From: Carnegiea gigantea
Taxonomy: Eukaryota > Streptophyta > Magnoliopsida > Caryophyllales > Cactaceae
Direction: 5' to 3'
DNA length: 64,000 nt
NCBI GenBank assembly: GCA_029747015.1
Contig: JAKOGI010000823.1
Location: 25,001-89,000, forward strand
Under the pieces are notes generated by a model. It saw nothing but the letters and a program-made list of their open reading frames with translations, did not search any database and was not told where the DNA came from. A program made the translations under genes and the position numbers. Positions 40,661 to 51,540 of this stretch are shown here, piece after piece; the first letter of the stretch is position 1; every line of letters begins with the position of its first letter.

Positions 40661-43441
40661 TTGAATCTTTCAACGCTTTCATCACAATCTTCATCTTTTG
40701 CAGGTATGCTTTTCGTGCCTTCCATGATAGTTGTTTACTGTACTATATTGTTTGATTATGTCATCTTCATGTTCGTTGAGTGGGACCGTTCTCGAGCGAT
40801 CGGCTGGCCCCCGAATGAAGGGCTGCCACCCTCAGTTTTCCAGCCTCCCGACCTTTATTGATGGCCTAGTGGTTGCGTACGTTCCCCCAAGAATCAGTTT
40901 AGGGAGCATAAGAAAATACTTTGTACCGTGCCAATATATGAGCTCAGCACTCCCTCATGGTCTAGCTACGAGTATTCCTCTACCCCTAGGATCCTCAACG
41001 TTGAGGAGGATGTTGTCTATCCATGGGAAATTGACGTAGTTGTTTCCCATATAACTGACGTCCAGGAACGCAGGATGGCCATGATAAAGACAGTGAAGAC
41101 ACCTGAAGAACTAATGGACGAAGGGTATTCCAAAGGTAACTCTCGCTCCACCTTGGGCTCTCATAGGTCGAGTATAGAAATCGGGTCTACCAGTACTAGC
41201 TCCTCCTCAGGGGGGTACAAGTAGCTCGTCTAGCTCCCATTCGTTGACTCCTCGCTCTAAGTGGGGCCGTGCCCAGGAAGAGCCGGTCTGCGAAGTTGTG
41301 GCCGAGGGGACGGTCTTCCCCGGGGCTTCCGAGCGTTCGGATCTCCAGGGCGGACCAAGCTCCCAATTCCCCAATCCCAAGGTCGTGGCGACCCTGAAGA
41401 GGCCGACATTAGAGGAGAAGCATCTCCCGTCCACTGGGTATACGTTCATCATTCTTGATGCCAATGACACCGTAAATAGGCTGCCCTCTAAGTGCATAGT
41501 GATCTACCGCGCTGCCTTTTCTTACGAAGTTTGGTTTCCCCTCCATCCAATTATCATGGAGATCCTAAACAAGTGCGAATTGGCCCCGCACAGATAGTAC
41601 CCACGTTCTGACACAACATTTATTCTTTCATCGCGACGTACGAGTTTTGTGGGCACGCTTGCACATGCCGCGGGCTCGGGTTGGTCCATATGGTCCAAAG
41701 GGCTCCCAGTGAGAGCAGGGACCTTAGGTGGTATTGCTTTAATAATAAGAAGGGCTTCATGACGACCTTCATGACGGAAAGCCGGTCTACAATCCCTTTG
41801 GGGAATCGACCACCAAGGAGACCCGGACCGCCTGCTATTTTTAATACTATTTGCGGGAAAACGATCGTCTAAAGATGATTGCATCTTTTATCTCCAAAAT
41901 AGTGGATGCAGGGAAGGAGGCCGAGCACAAATGGAACAAGTCAAGTGATAGGGAGCCTTTCAATTAAGTCCCCAAACTGTCGGACTTCATAAATGACTTC
42001 TTCCTTGCCGTCGCTGTCCTTTTCATCCTGAAGAACTATTCTAAGGGTACTTAATGTCCCTCCTCGCGTGTCTTTTTTCCTTGGTTCTGACCTGACTTTC
42101 TTTTGCCTTGTGCAGAGCAAGCATGGGAGATGCTGTCGCCCTTCGAGACCGGGCAGGCCACCGAAGAGCAGATAGCGGTTGAGCACGAGCGACTCCGTGA
42201 GGAAGAGAGGCGCCGGTACGTCGAAAATCAGGCAAAGAAGGTCTGTATACTGGCCACTCGGCCGTCTTTCCTCATAACCTTCTATAAGTGAGAATGTTAA
42301 CTTCTCTCTTCTTTTTACAGGCACCGTCGTTGGCACCACGCTGCAAGAAGCCTCTTGTGGTGTCCCTGAATCTGCCCACGTGGGTGCGTGCAAGCGTGCT
42401 CGTGCTGACAAAGGGCAGGATACGACCGCGGCCTCTGCCCCCACCCCTTAAAGGCTGAGCCCCCTCCTTCCAAGGACAAGGGGTTGAAGGGCCGTCCCCA
42501 CACCGACGGTTTGGCGAGCGCTCGGCCCCTAACAAGACACCAGGACCTCATATGACAGGCGCTTCTCAAGGGACCAGCAGGCTCCCCCTCAGGCTACCGG
42601 GGAGCCTTTGGTGAACACCCGAGCCTAGCACACTGATTTCTTGGCGGCCGACCTCCCCACCAAATATGCGTTGGTGAAGGACTTAGCTAAGTCCTAGGCC
42701 TTAGCCCCTTTTGGATCAGGGGAACCATTCAAGGTAACCGAGGAGCAAGTGGCCGTTGCTGAGGTAAGGCCAAGCCCTTTTCTCCATCTCTTTTCTTCTC
42801 GATCCCTTTTCTTCTCTTCAACTGACTCCGTAGAGTTACCCGGCAGGCCTTCGCCCGAGTGATAAAGGTTATAGGGTCCACTTTGTCTGGTTTGCTCTTG
42901 GAGAAGCAAGTTATCAACCTTCAGACGGAGTGTGGAAAATCAAAAGACTCCGTGACCAAGTATAAACGCCGTGGGGAGAAGGTAAAGAAAGAGAAAGAGG
43001 CCTTGGAGGCCGCCCAAGGAGAGCCGCAACTTGGTTGCAGTCTGAGAAGGAGGAACTGCTGCGCCAACTCCACTCCAAAGCGGAGGCCGAAGCCATGGCC
43101 GGGGCTGATAGAGCGACCAAGGCTGAGCATCAGGGCTATTCTTAGGGTTACGAGAAGTGTACCGAATTTTTTCAGGAACTCTTAGTGACCCTGGTCCCTG
43201 ACGCTTTCCGCCTAGAGGGTTACTTCGAAGCGTACGTCAGGTACATAGAGGATCATCGCCGAGCTAAAGCCGAAGGTTGGGATCCTGAACTGGTGGAGTT
43301 CAATCCACCGACAGTTGATGAGGCAGCCTCGGTGATGAGGAGACCATGCCTTTGGAAGGCGAAGCTGGGACCCTGGATGACGAGGGCAATGAAGCCATTG
43401 CGGATGGGGACAACGACGATGATGAAGAGCCTGATGTCTAG
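40661..43441 (+). pseudogene. Antisense unit 3: 'putative gypsy-type transposon' protein, probably spliced
   Basis: A long antisense coding region in several frames. First comes DRSRAIGWPPNEGLPPSVFQ (40780-40850) and VVSHITDVQERRMAMIKTVK (40928-41224). The family core (41244-41597) has SKCIVIYRAAFSYEVWFPLH then PIIMEILNKCELAPHR, which matches the plant 'putative gypsy-type transposon' domain. Next, FNNKKGFMTTFMTES (41740-41790), an acidic/Arg-rich helical stretch AVEHERLREEERRRYVENQA (42170-42235), low-complexity linkers, and a C-terminus ending DDDEEPDV with the stop at 43439-43441. Acceptor-like sites (tttttgcag 40703, tttttacag 42320, ttgtgcag 42115) suggest introns, which would explain some frame changes. 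Others are real stops. It may be a captured or duplicated relative of gag-like proteins. Its role in the element is unknown. Confidence 0.65.
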
Positions 43442-43699
43442 TGCCCAAGGGTTTTTGTTTACTCCTGGTTGCTTTCTTTTTTGGCCTACTGGCCGTCTAT
43501 TCGCGGTTGTACTCCTCAGTTCATTCAATGAAAATTTCTAACTGTTTGCGATGGAATCTTCAATTCTGTTCCTTTTTTGTTTCACTTGTTATTTCGCTTG
43601 CATATGTTTGTCTACTTGCTTTCGCATTCGTTTTTTAATTTGCTGATGCTCTGCGAATTATGGCCCCCAAGTGAAACGACAAGTGGGGGATGGGGTCAC

Positions 43700-43993
43700 T
43701 GTGTGATAGGCCCCGAGGTCGTGCTTGAGGACCCTTTAGCCCCAATGGGGCTAAAGGTATAGCGATCGACCTTGGTTGTGCTTGAGGACCCTTTAGCCCC
43801 CATTGGGGCTAATAGTATAACGATTGGCCCTGGGGCATTGCTTGAGAACCCTTAGCTCCCATTGAGGCTAAAAATATAGTGACTAGCCCTGAGACTGTGC
43901 TTGAGGACTTTTGGCCCCCATTGGGGCGAAAGGTGTAGCGACCGGCCCCGAGGTCGAGCTTGAGGGCTCTTAGCCCCCATTGGGGCTAACCAT
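43700..43993. repeat. Tandem array B of the ~60-bp palindromic repeat
   Basis: Five better-preserved units (period about 58-60 bp) with centres such as TTTAGCCCCAATGGGGCTAA, and joints ATAGCGACCG[A/G]CC. It lies between the end of antisense unit 3 (43441) and the end of integrase (44097), at the convergence of the two coding directions. Confidence 0.92.
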
Positions 43994-44096
43994 GTAGGAC
44001 ATCGAGATGGATCCAAAATTGCATTCGTGACCATTGTATTTATTGCGTGAAGAACGCAAGTAAATAGACGTTGCTCGTGAATGGAAAAAGAGAGCA

Positions 44097-45440
44097 CTAG
44101 TGATAGTATTTTCGCAGATGACTGTTATGCCAGGTCCTCAGGATGGGAGTACCTCCGGGGGTCTCTAAGCAATATATATCCGGTCGTATTTGAGCTATGA
44201 CCTTGTATGGACCTTTCCAGTTTGCTGTGAGCTTGCCGTGCTCTTTTGCACGTGCCACAGCTTCTGTGCTACGAAGGACAAAATCATCGACACTGATGGG
44301 GTGGAGTTTGACGGTGCAGTCGTGAAGCTGTGCCATACGGAGCTTGTAAACTGCCTCTCGGAGGAGGGCATCTCCTCAGACACAGGATAGGAGATCCAGA
44401 GCTTCTCGGAGTGCGGAGTTGTTTAGTTTTTCGTGGAATATAGTAAGCGGTGGGTGTGAAGTGCGACTTCGACAGGTAGCACGGCCTTTACCCCGTATGC
44501 CGACATGAACGGTATTTCTCCTGTTGCTGTCTTTTCGGTTTTACTGATTGACCATAGGACTCCATGCAACTCGTCAGTCCATTTGCCCTTTGCTTCACCG
44601 AGCTTCTTTTGTAAGCCATGAAGGATGACCTTATTGGCCGCCTCGGCCTGGCCATTTGTCTGAGAATGAGCGATGGCGGTGAAATGGGCTTGGCACCCTA
44701 TGATGCTAAGGTAGTCTGTGACTTGAACTTTGTCAAACTGCCGCCTGTTGTTGAAAATTATTATTCGAGGAATGCGAAAGCGGGTGATGATATTCTTCCA
44801 AATAACTTTCAAACCTCGGCCGCGGTGATAGAGGCGACAGCCTTAGCTTCTATCCATTTGATGAAGTAATCCACCACGATAAAAATATACTTGCGCTGAC
44901 TTGTGGCTTTCGGGAAAGGTTTGAGTATGTCCATGCCCCAAGTAGCAAATGGTACAGGGCTGATGATGGGCATCAAGGATGTAGTGGGCTGTCATTGGAC
45001 AGGGCCGAACTTCTGACACTTATCGCAATTGCAAACCAAGTTCATAGCGTCTTCTCACAAGAGGGCTAGTGGTAGCCGGTCGGTATTGCTGTGACCGCCA
45101 AGGCGCGATCCCCGATATGGGAACTACACACCTCTTTGTGTTGCTCCTCCGGTATCTTCTTCCCCATCGGTGGGGTTACGCAAAGTAACAATGGCCGGGA
45201 GAAAGACCTTTTGTATATGATCTCGTCATACAGTATGAACCAATTTGCCCGTCTCTTTATGCGGTCAACCTCATTGGAGTCTAGGGGTAGCTTACTGTCA
45301 ACCAAGTACATACGAATGGGGTCCATCCATGTTGAGCTCCTATCCAGCCAAAGTACTTCATGAGGGTTAATACTTCGCTCTGTCAAAGTCTCCCATTGTA
45401 TGTGTTTTGGCTTCCCATCCTCAGAGGAACTGGCCAGTTT
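44097..45440 (-). pseudogene. pol: Tat integrase
   Basis: From the N-terminal side (minus strand): VLWLDRSSTWMDPIRMYL and PLDSNEVDRIKRRANWFILY (45066-45400), the usual region before the zinc domain, then HKEVCSSHIGDRALAV. The catalytic core (44423-44900) contains the VITRFRIPRIII-like stretch (NIITRFRIPRIIIFNNRRQF, where an Asn sits at the expected second catalytic Asp) and HSQTNGQAEAANKVILHGL (Glu). The C-terminal domain (44097-44336) has KLTANWKGPYKVIAQI and TWHNSHLRKYYH, then the stop. No chromodomain follows, in agreement with Tat. The Asp-to-Asn change and several frame breaks indicate inactivity. Confidence 0.88.
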
Positions 45441-46542
45441 TGATAACACGTCGGCCTCGCGGTTCTCCGACTGGAGTATGCGCGTTATTGAGAAGTGCTT
45501 CAACAGCTTGGTGGCCTCATGTATCCGCCGGACATAAGTCACCATAGTGTCATCCTTCACTTCATATTCTCCGTTGAGTTGGCTAACCACGAGTTAAGAG
45601 TTCCAAAATGCTCCAACCGAACTTGCTCATGCGGTATAACACAACTCCACTCCTGCTATTAAGGCTTCATCCTCAGCTTCATTGTTTGATGCCTTAAACA
45701 TGAACTTTAGGGCATGCTCATGTCGTTCTCCCCGGGGGCCTTCGTTAATCAGGCCGGCACCACTCCCATCCTCGGTGGATGAACCGTCCATGTAAAGATT
45801 CCAAGAAGGAGGGACGAGCCATTGCCCGTAGTTGTGTTGGCGCTTTCAGCTAAGAAGTCCACTAGGGACTGGGCTTTAATGGTCCATCGTGCCTCGAAGA
45901 CGAGGTCGTATTGGAACAACTCTACTGCCCACTTCAAGAGCCATCAGGAAGCGTTCAGAATTTAAACGACATTTGTCAGGGGCTGGTCAGTGAGGACGGT
46001 CACTCTATGTGCCTCGAAGTAAGGCCTAACTTCCGGCTGGCCATCAGTAGTATGTAAGCACATTTCTCTATGAGGGGATAATTTCCCTCTGCCCCTGCTA
46101 GGGCATAGCTTACATAGTAAAGTGGGATATGTTCCTTGGCCCTTTCTACCACTAGAACCGCGCTTATGGCCTGTTCTGAGACGACCAGGTAGAGTAGGAG
46201 CGTCTCTCTTAGGAGGAGATTGGGTATCTTGGGAAAATGTGCCAGGTATGTTTTCAGCGCTTGAAAGGCCTCGTCGGCTTCTTTGTCCCAGATGAAATTG
46301 GCACGTCTCCTTAGAACACAGAAGAAAAGCTGGCACTTATCGGCTGACCGAGGAATGAAACGTTCCAAGGCCGCGATGCACCCCGTCAGTCGTTGGACCT
46401 CCTTGATGTTACACGGTGGTTTCATGTCTAATACTGCTCGAATTTTGTCTGGATTAGACTCTATCCCCCGATTGCTGATCAAGAACTCGAGGAACTTACC
46501 TGATCGGACTCCGAACACATACTTCTTCGGGTTGAGCTTCAT
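45441..46542 (-). pseudogene. pol: Tat RT thumb, RNase H and second (archaeal-type) RNase H
   Basis: The segment 46000-46542 covers the RT end and the first RNase H: MKLNPKKYVFGVRSGKFLEF, PPCNIKEVQRLTGCIAALER, FIPRSADKCQLFF, then YPLIEKCAYILLMASRK. The piece 45749-45937 (LVFEARWTIKAQSLVDFLAE) ends the first RNase H. A second RNase H then starts with DGSSTEDGSGAGL (about 45745-45785, in another frame), continues with NNEAEDEALIAGVELC (about 45655-45705) and ends VSQLNGEYEVKDDTMVTYVR then NREADVLSKLASSS (45441-45590). Two RNase H domains in a row are a hallmark of the plant Tat lineage. Several stops separate the parts. Confidence 0.85.
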
Positions 46543-47701
46543 ACCGAATGCTCGAAGGATTTCGAATGTCTTCTACCGATCTTGTCCATGCTCAGTGTTA
46601 AGCATGCTCTTTACTATCATGCCATCTATGGAAGCCTCCATGGTTCGACCGATGAAAGGCTCCAATAATTTGTTCACCAGCCAGTGATATGTGGCCCCTG
46701 CATACTTTCATTCGAAGGGCATTACCTTATAGTAATGCAGGCCTTGGTCGGTTATGAACGTGGTATTCTCTTGATCGTTGGGACATAGGGATATATGGTG
46801 GTACCTTGAGAAGGCATCCATGAATAGGGCCACCCACCTAAAACCAGCAAAACCCGCCCCAATGGGTATAGGTGTGAGTGGTGAAAATAGAAAAAAATGG
46901 GTATAGGGTGGGTATTACTAAAATGGATATGGGTCTGGGTATGGGTATGGGTGTTGGTCTTACCCGCCCCATACCAGCCCCATACCCATTTTATTAATAC
47001 CCGCCTCGTACCTGTCTCATACTCACCCCATATAAAACCCATACCTGTTTGTTTAAAATTCTAATTTGTTACTTGTACTTGAATATTTTGCTAGTTGCTT
47101 TGAGTCGTATGATATTCAAGAATTCGGCGGAACATTTTGTTTAAAACTCTAATTGTTAAGTGCTAATTTATCGCTTCAATTGGCAAACTTCTAGTTGTAT
47201 TTAGTGTGATATGATATATTGTTGGAAGCTAGGTGCTAATGCTACATATTAGTTATTTGATGTCGAATACAGGCACAAAATGAGTTTAATTCTTTTTTGT
47301 CTATATGTACCTGAATAAAACCTACATACCCGATATACCTAGTGGGTATGGGTATAACTTTACAATATCCGATGGGTATGGGTATAGGTATTAATTTTGA
47401 AAATGGGTATGGGTGAGGGTAGGTCTAAACTTGCCCCATTGCCACCCCTATACATGAAGCTCAGTAGGGTATGTCCGGCCCTGGCATCCACTAGCTTACT
47501 TATCTTCAGGAGGGGGTAACTGTCCTTTAGGCATGCTTTGTTCAAGTCTGTAAAATCCACACATATCTTCCAAGTCTGATTAGGCTTTTTCATCAGGACG
47601 ACGTTCGAGATCCATTCAGGGTACTGACATTCCCTGATAAAACTTGCCTCGAGCAGCTTCTGCACCTTTGCAGTTGTCGCCGCGGCCCTTTCAGGACCCA
47701 T
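46543..47701 (-). pseudogene. pol: Tat reverse transcriptase, interrupted by a MITE
   Basis: The N-terminal part (47453-47701) reads VQKLLEASFIRECQYPEWIS, NVVLMKKPNQTWKICVDFTD, LNKACLKDSYPL and LVDARAGHTLLSF. At the point where the family continues with MDAFS, the sequence is replaced by the 628-bp insertion at 46825-47452. Beyond it, DAFSRYHHISLCPNDQENTT (about 46765-46824) resumes the RT. The catalytic box reads SIDGMIVKS (about 46600-46625), with Gly at the second of the two catalytic Asp positions. RT is thus inactivated by insertion and by point change. Confidence 0.9.
46825..47452. mobile_element. hAT-like MITE nested in Tat RT
   Basis: A 628-bp non-coding insertion disrupts the RT frame exactly. 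CATGAA occurs on both sides (46819-46824 and 47453-47458), and the outer bases are TAGGG on both ends when read inwards. Both halves carry many GGGTATGGG-type words (inverted between the ends), a layout known from non-autonomous hAT elements with a TAGGGGTGGCAA terminus. If it is hAT, two of eight bases of the duplication have changed. Confidence 0.7.
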
Positions 47702-48087
47702 GTGTCGCTTCCTCTAGATAACCGGTTTATGAGTGGGATCCCCGTTCATTTTGTGCTCCATGACAGTGGGATCAATACCGGACATCTCCTCGGGGCCGAA
47801 GGCGAAGACATCCCGGTACTCTTGTAAGAGCTTGACCAGGGAGTGACGAGTAAAAGCCCCCATCTCTCCACCCAACTGAACCATGCGGTCAGGATGCTCC
47901 TTATCTAGAGAGATCTGTTCAAGGCCCTCGATGGCCTCTGGGCAAGGTCGCTCGGGTTCAGCCGAAGTCATCGTGTGTATTACCAGGCTGTCTGGTCTAC
48001 TAGTGGCCAAATGCTGACAAGGTAGCACTCTCGGGCTGTCCTCTGGTCTCCTTATATCTTGCCCATGCTTCCTTTGCCAGCTTCAAA

Positions 48088-48540
48088 CTAACATTGGAGT
48101 AGGTATGGGGCGATAACTACCTTCGCTTTGTGCTGAGCTTGCCGCCCCAAGATGACGTTGTAGGCCGTGGGGACATCAACTGCCATGGAGTCTACCTCCA
48201 GGCTTTTCACTTTGACCTTATCCCCAAAGCGTAGGGGGAGATGGATCATCCCTATGGGGTTCGCTTCTTGCCCCCTAAAACCTAAGATAGGGTGTACCAA
48301 GGGAACGATCTCCATCCCCAGATACTTGAACTTCCTTAAGCAGTTCCAAGTGATGATATCAATCGAGCTTCGGTGTCGATAAGAATTCTACGTATAATGG
48401 CGCTGGCCACTTTCATTTCCATCACCAGCGGATCATTGTGTGGGGAGGTGAAGTGCAGGCTCTCACCCCCCCGAACACCATAGTCGGCACTATAACTTGG
48501 CTTCCTTGCTCGGCCGTGAGAACTTGCTGGGCTCCTCAAA
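48088..48540 (-). pseudogene. pol: Tat protease region
   Basis: The segment 48336-48539 reads VMEMKVASAIIRRILIDTEA, where the retropepsin active site is normally DTGSS; the Gly is changed to Glu. A second piece, 48088-48315, gives HPILGFRGQEANPIGMIHLP and DVPTAYNVILGRQAQHKAKV, matching the second half of the gypsy protease region (YNxILGRxxL). The linker between protease and RT (47714-48028) contains MSGIDPTVMEHKMNGDPTHK. The altered active site implies loss of polyprotein cleavage. Confidence 0.85.
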
Positions 48541-48599
48541 GTTGAGCTTTCTAGGTGAACCGAGTGATGCCTTCCGCATATCTACCGGCAATGGTGGCT

Positions 48600-50201
48600 A
48601 CTATTTCAGTAGAGCACTCTTCATCTCAAGGTCCAGGCCATGCAGGCTCGCATTCTTTTCGAAGGAAGCGTGATCCTCTCTTCAAAAAGCGGTCGATCTG
48701 TCCGTTATCGGCCATCTCACGAAGGGCCTTCCTTAACTCCCGACACTTCGCGGTCATGTGCCCATTCTGCTCATGGAATTCACAATACTTCTGCGCATTG
48801 TGGGGTTTTGGTGCTGAGGTCATCGAGGGTGGCCTTTTCAGCATTGGGTGCTCCCTCACCTCCATGAGGATGCTTCTGGGATCCGTGGTGAAATGGGATC
48901 GAGGACCTCGAGCATCGGCCTCCTATCTCTTTAGCCAAGCTTCCTGTCGACTAGGACCTTAGCTTTCTTAGGAGCATTCGTGCTTTCAGCTCAAATTTCG
49001 ATGGCACAGATAAAGTCGGAGGCCTTCCTTAGCGCCTCCGCTAGAATGGTTTCCTTCTGCTCCGCCGAAGAGAACCTGAACCGTCCACTCTTTAGGCCGT
49101 TCAGAAATGAGGCGTACACCACCCCGTCCTCTAGGTCAAGGATCAGGACCACCTCCTAATGGAAGCACTTGACGAAATCTACCAGGGACTCTTACGGTCC
49201 CTGCTTGATCTTGGAGAGATGGATGCTGGTTCATCCCTCTCTGTGACTGCCAATGAATTGGCTGACAAACCTATTAGCCAAGTTCTGGAAGCAAGAGATG
49301 GATCCCCGTACTAAGTCGTTGAACTAAGATTGTGCTACTCCCTTTAGGGTATCGGCAGTACGCTGCATCATCTATGTCTTAGACATATATCTGTGTCTTG
49401 TACATCCCTAGATACTCTTCTGGGTCTGCGATCCCATCGTATAAGTCCATGATAGGCACATTCCCATAGCATGGAGCATTGCTGATATCCATGCTGAATG
49501 GGGCAGAAAAGGGGACAGGCCCCGTTCGTGTAGCCTAAAACATTAATGGGAATCTCCGGGTGCCTTCCTACCTCCACTACCAATGTTCTCCTTCGGGTGA
49601 GACCTACCCTCGGGGGCCTGGGCGGAGACCGGTCGTTCCGACAGGATCTTTGACTGCGCATGTCTCTAAGGGGAGGACTACAAGTGCGCTCGCAGTCTGA
49701 GTGATGCTCAGGGGTACGTCGTCGTCCTGAAGCTTCCGCTCAAGGCCTTAAGGTCTACTCCTGTTCTTCGAACTAGGCAGTTCGGCGGGAGTGCATCGCA
49801 TACGGTGTTGAGGCCGTAGTGGATTTTGTCGATCTTTCTTGGCTTGGGCAAAGGCTATGTAGAGTATCCGCTCCACCAGACCGGTCACGGTTTTCTCCTT
49901 GGGATCTTCCGTTCCTATCAGGGCGAGCGCCCTCCCTTACTCCATCGCTGTGGCGATGTGATGCCATGAGACCGTGCCTGTGGGAGGGCTCGTAGCCCAT
50001 GGTGGGCACATAATCGAAGCGAGGAAGGGGCTTTGCGGAGCTTACGGCCTCCATTGCTTTCTTCACTTGCTCGGATACTTGTTGCATAATGGTGTTGGCC
50101 ATGGTGGACATGAAGTTCTTGAGCCCGTCCATCGTGACACAGGCCTCCTGTTCAGACGGGCGCTGGCCGGCCGAACAAGGATCCGCCCGGGAGCTCTCCA
50201 A
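48600..50201 (-). pseudogene. gag: Tat gag
   Basis: The N-terminal part (49773-50201) starts MESSRADPCSAGQRPSEQEA and has the helical MDGLKNFMSTMANTIMQQVS. The capsid-like centre (about 48970-49500, broken frames) contains HLSKIKQGP...ESLVDFVKCFH and VVYASFLNGLKSGRFRFSS. The C-terminal part (48626-48865) has a zinc-knuckle-like YCEFHEQNGHMTAKCRELRK, the C-X2-H variant common in Tat gags. At least four frame changes are needed to read it all. Gag would form the virus-like particle. Confidence 0.82.
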
Positions 50202-50306
50202 GGCGTCTTATGCTTCGGGGGGGTGTCGAGGCTTCTGTTGCGGCCGCTTTGTCTTTACGGGCCCGTGCTCGCGTAAATTTTCTAACTACCATCATTCACC
50301 GATCTC

Positions 50307-50326
50307 TCCCCACAAATGGCTCCAAA
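50307..50326 (-). promoter_or_regulatory. Primer-binding site of the Tat element
   Basis: Minus strand TTTGGAGCCATTTGTGGGGA, two bases inside the 5' LTR. It resembles the TTGGCGCCGTxTGTGGGGA primer sites of plant Tat/Ogre gypsy elements with two or three mismatches. Confidence 0.65.
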
Positions 50327-50328
50327 TC

Positions 50329-50791
50329 TGTTTTATGAATTTCTGGTATTGTTGAAGATAACGTGGGATGAGAGTGGGCTTACATGATGACACGTGCAAA
50401 ACAGCCGGCGGTCACTTCCTTGTGCATTGCACCTGCAAAAAGGGAACCTCCGGGTTGTTATCCGGGGAATGCCTCTTCGACGGTCAAGTCAATGAAGGGT
50501 CCAAGTCAAAGATAAAGGAGTAAAGAGAGAGAATTTGTGAGAAGTAAGAGAATATGCCAGAAAGCGAACCCTTTTTCCGAGGTAGGTAGGTAGGTGGGTA
50601 TTTATAGCTCCTAAGGAAGGGTAAGATAGTAATTTCTTGCTGGAGGTTCCCTGATGGGCCGTTGAACTATTTGCTCCATTTGGGCTTATGGCTGAGGCCC
50701 AAGGATCCCACAAGGGCTTGTTGTAATCAACGGGGTTAGGCCCAAAACGGCATATGTGGGTCCCACCAGGGGAATCATATTTCTCAGATCA
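50329..50791 (-). repeat. 5' LTR of the Tat element
   Basis: 463 bp, starting TGTTTTATGAATTTCTGG and ending CTCAGATCA. About 85% identical to the left LTR by eye. Confidence 0.85.
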
Positions 50792-50864
50792 CCAGTATTT
50801 TACTCCATTATCATAAATAAGAGTCTTAGTGCACCTTGCGCTTTTTTAAACGAAGCGAAGAATC

Positions 50865-51540
50865 AAGTTCAAAGTCGTATCAAGCAACCATTATTCAGAA
50901 TCCCTTGAGTTTTTCACAATTTACATTTTTACATTTATTTTGTTTTTCAATCCTTAATTGCTAATATAGGGGTAAATGTGTCAATGATATATGGGTATAT
51001 AGGTTGATCTGCTTAATCCATTTAATTAAGCAGGTCATAATAAATAGGTATTTTTTCGTATCAAAAATGTCATCTTGAGCCTAGATAAACCCTAATTAAT
51101 TAAACGGGTTAAATATGCTAGCGCCCATTTATTTCAATGGATTGAAAGTCTGTACCCAAAGCTGCATCACTTCGTGTTTGGTTCTGTTGGTAATTGTGTT
51201 GTGTTAGCTTTTTCAAACTCTAATCAAAGGTGCTCTATATTCCATTGAAATTGTTCCTATTAGGTGAGTGTCTTTTTGGATAAAAGACACAAAGGTACTT
51301 TAAGTTTTATATAAATAACAAAAAGGCCTCTCAATTTTTAAAAATAACCGTAGGATACCTCAGACTTTTGAGAAAAATAACAGAAAGGACCCTATTCACA
51401 GTTTACCTTATTTGCATAAACGCTCTAAACTTTTCATATTTACAAATCTACGCTTAATCCTTAAAAACTTACTTTCGAAAAATCTAAATTTGTGTTTGTG
51501 ATATTTTGCTCACTCGTAGTACTCAAAGTCCTCTTTCATC
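50865..51540. other. AT-rich interval before pararetrovirus 2
   Basis: No gene recognised. The part next to 51541 (about 51230-51540) may be the pararetrovirus intergenic region, since the primer-site-like motif follows it directly. Confidence 0.4.

Larger units (their letters stand above)
37634..50791 (-). mobile_element. Full-length Tat-lineage Ty3/gypsy retrotransposon
   Basis: A 13.2-kb element is transcribed leftwards, with LTRs at 37634-38064 and 50329-50791 (about 85% identical), a primer site at 50307-50326 and a purine tract at 38065-38078. RT before integrase is gypsy order. Lineage evidence: no chromodomain, a second, archaeal-type RNase H after the usual one, and a long non-pol region between integrase and the 3' LTR that holds antisense ORFs and tandem repeats. 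All three are known traits of plant Tat elements. It lies in the 3' tail of the hAT element and contains a nested MITE (46825-47452). Stops throughout make it inactive. Confidence 0.92.
34047..50856 (+). mobile_element. hAT transposon, interrupted by a nested Tat retrotransposon
   Basis: The left end (TTAGTTTGAAAAGGCGCA, 34047-34064) matches the reverse complement of the right end (about 50837-50854) at about 15 of 18 positions. Subtracting the 13.16-kb nested gypsy element and its duplication leaves about 3.65 kb, a normal size for an autonomous hAT. GC-rich subterminal sequence with repeated GAGGCGC words (34060-34235) follows the left end. The transposase lies at 34943-37497. The exact right boundary is uncertain by two bases, because GC separates the inverted repeat from the 8-bp duplication. 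Confidence 0.75.

Noticed and set aside
46900..47420. GGGTAT repeats resembling telomeric DNA
   Set aside because: They are irregular, occur in both orientations within a defined insertion, and fit subterminal repeats of a hAT-like MITE.
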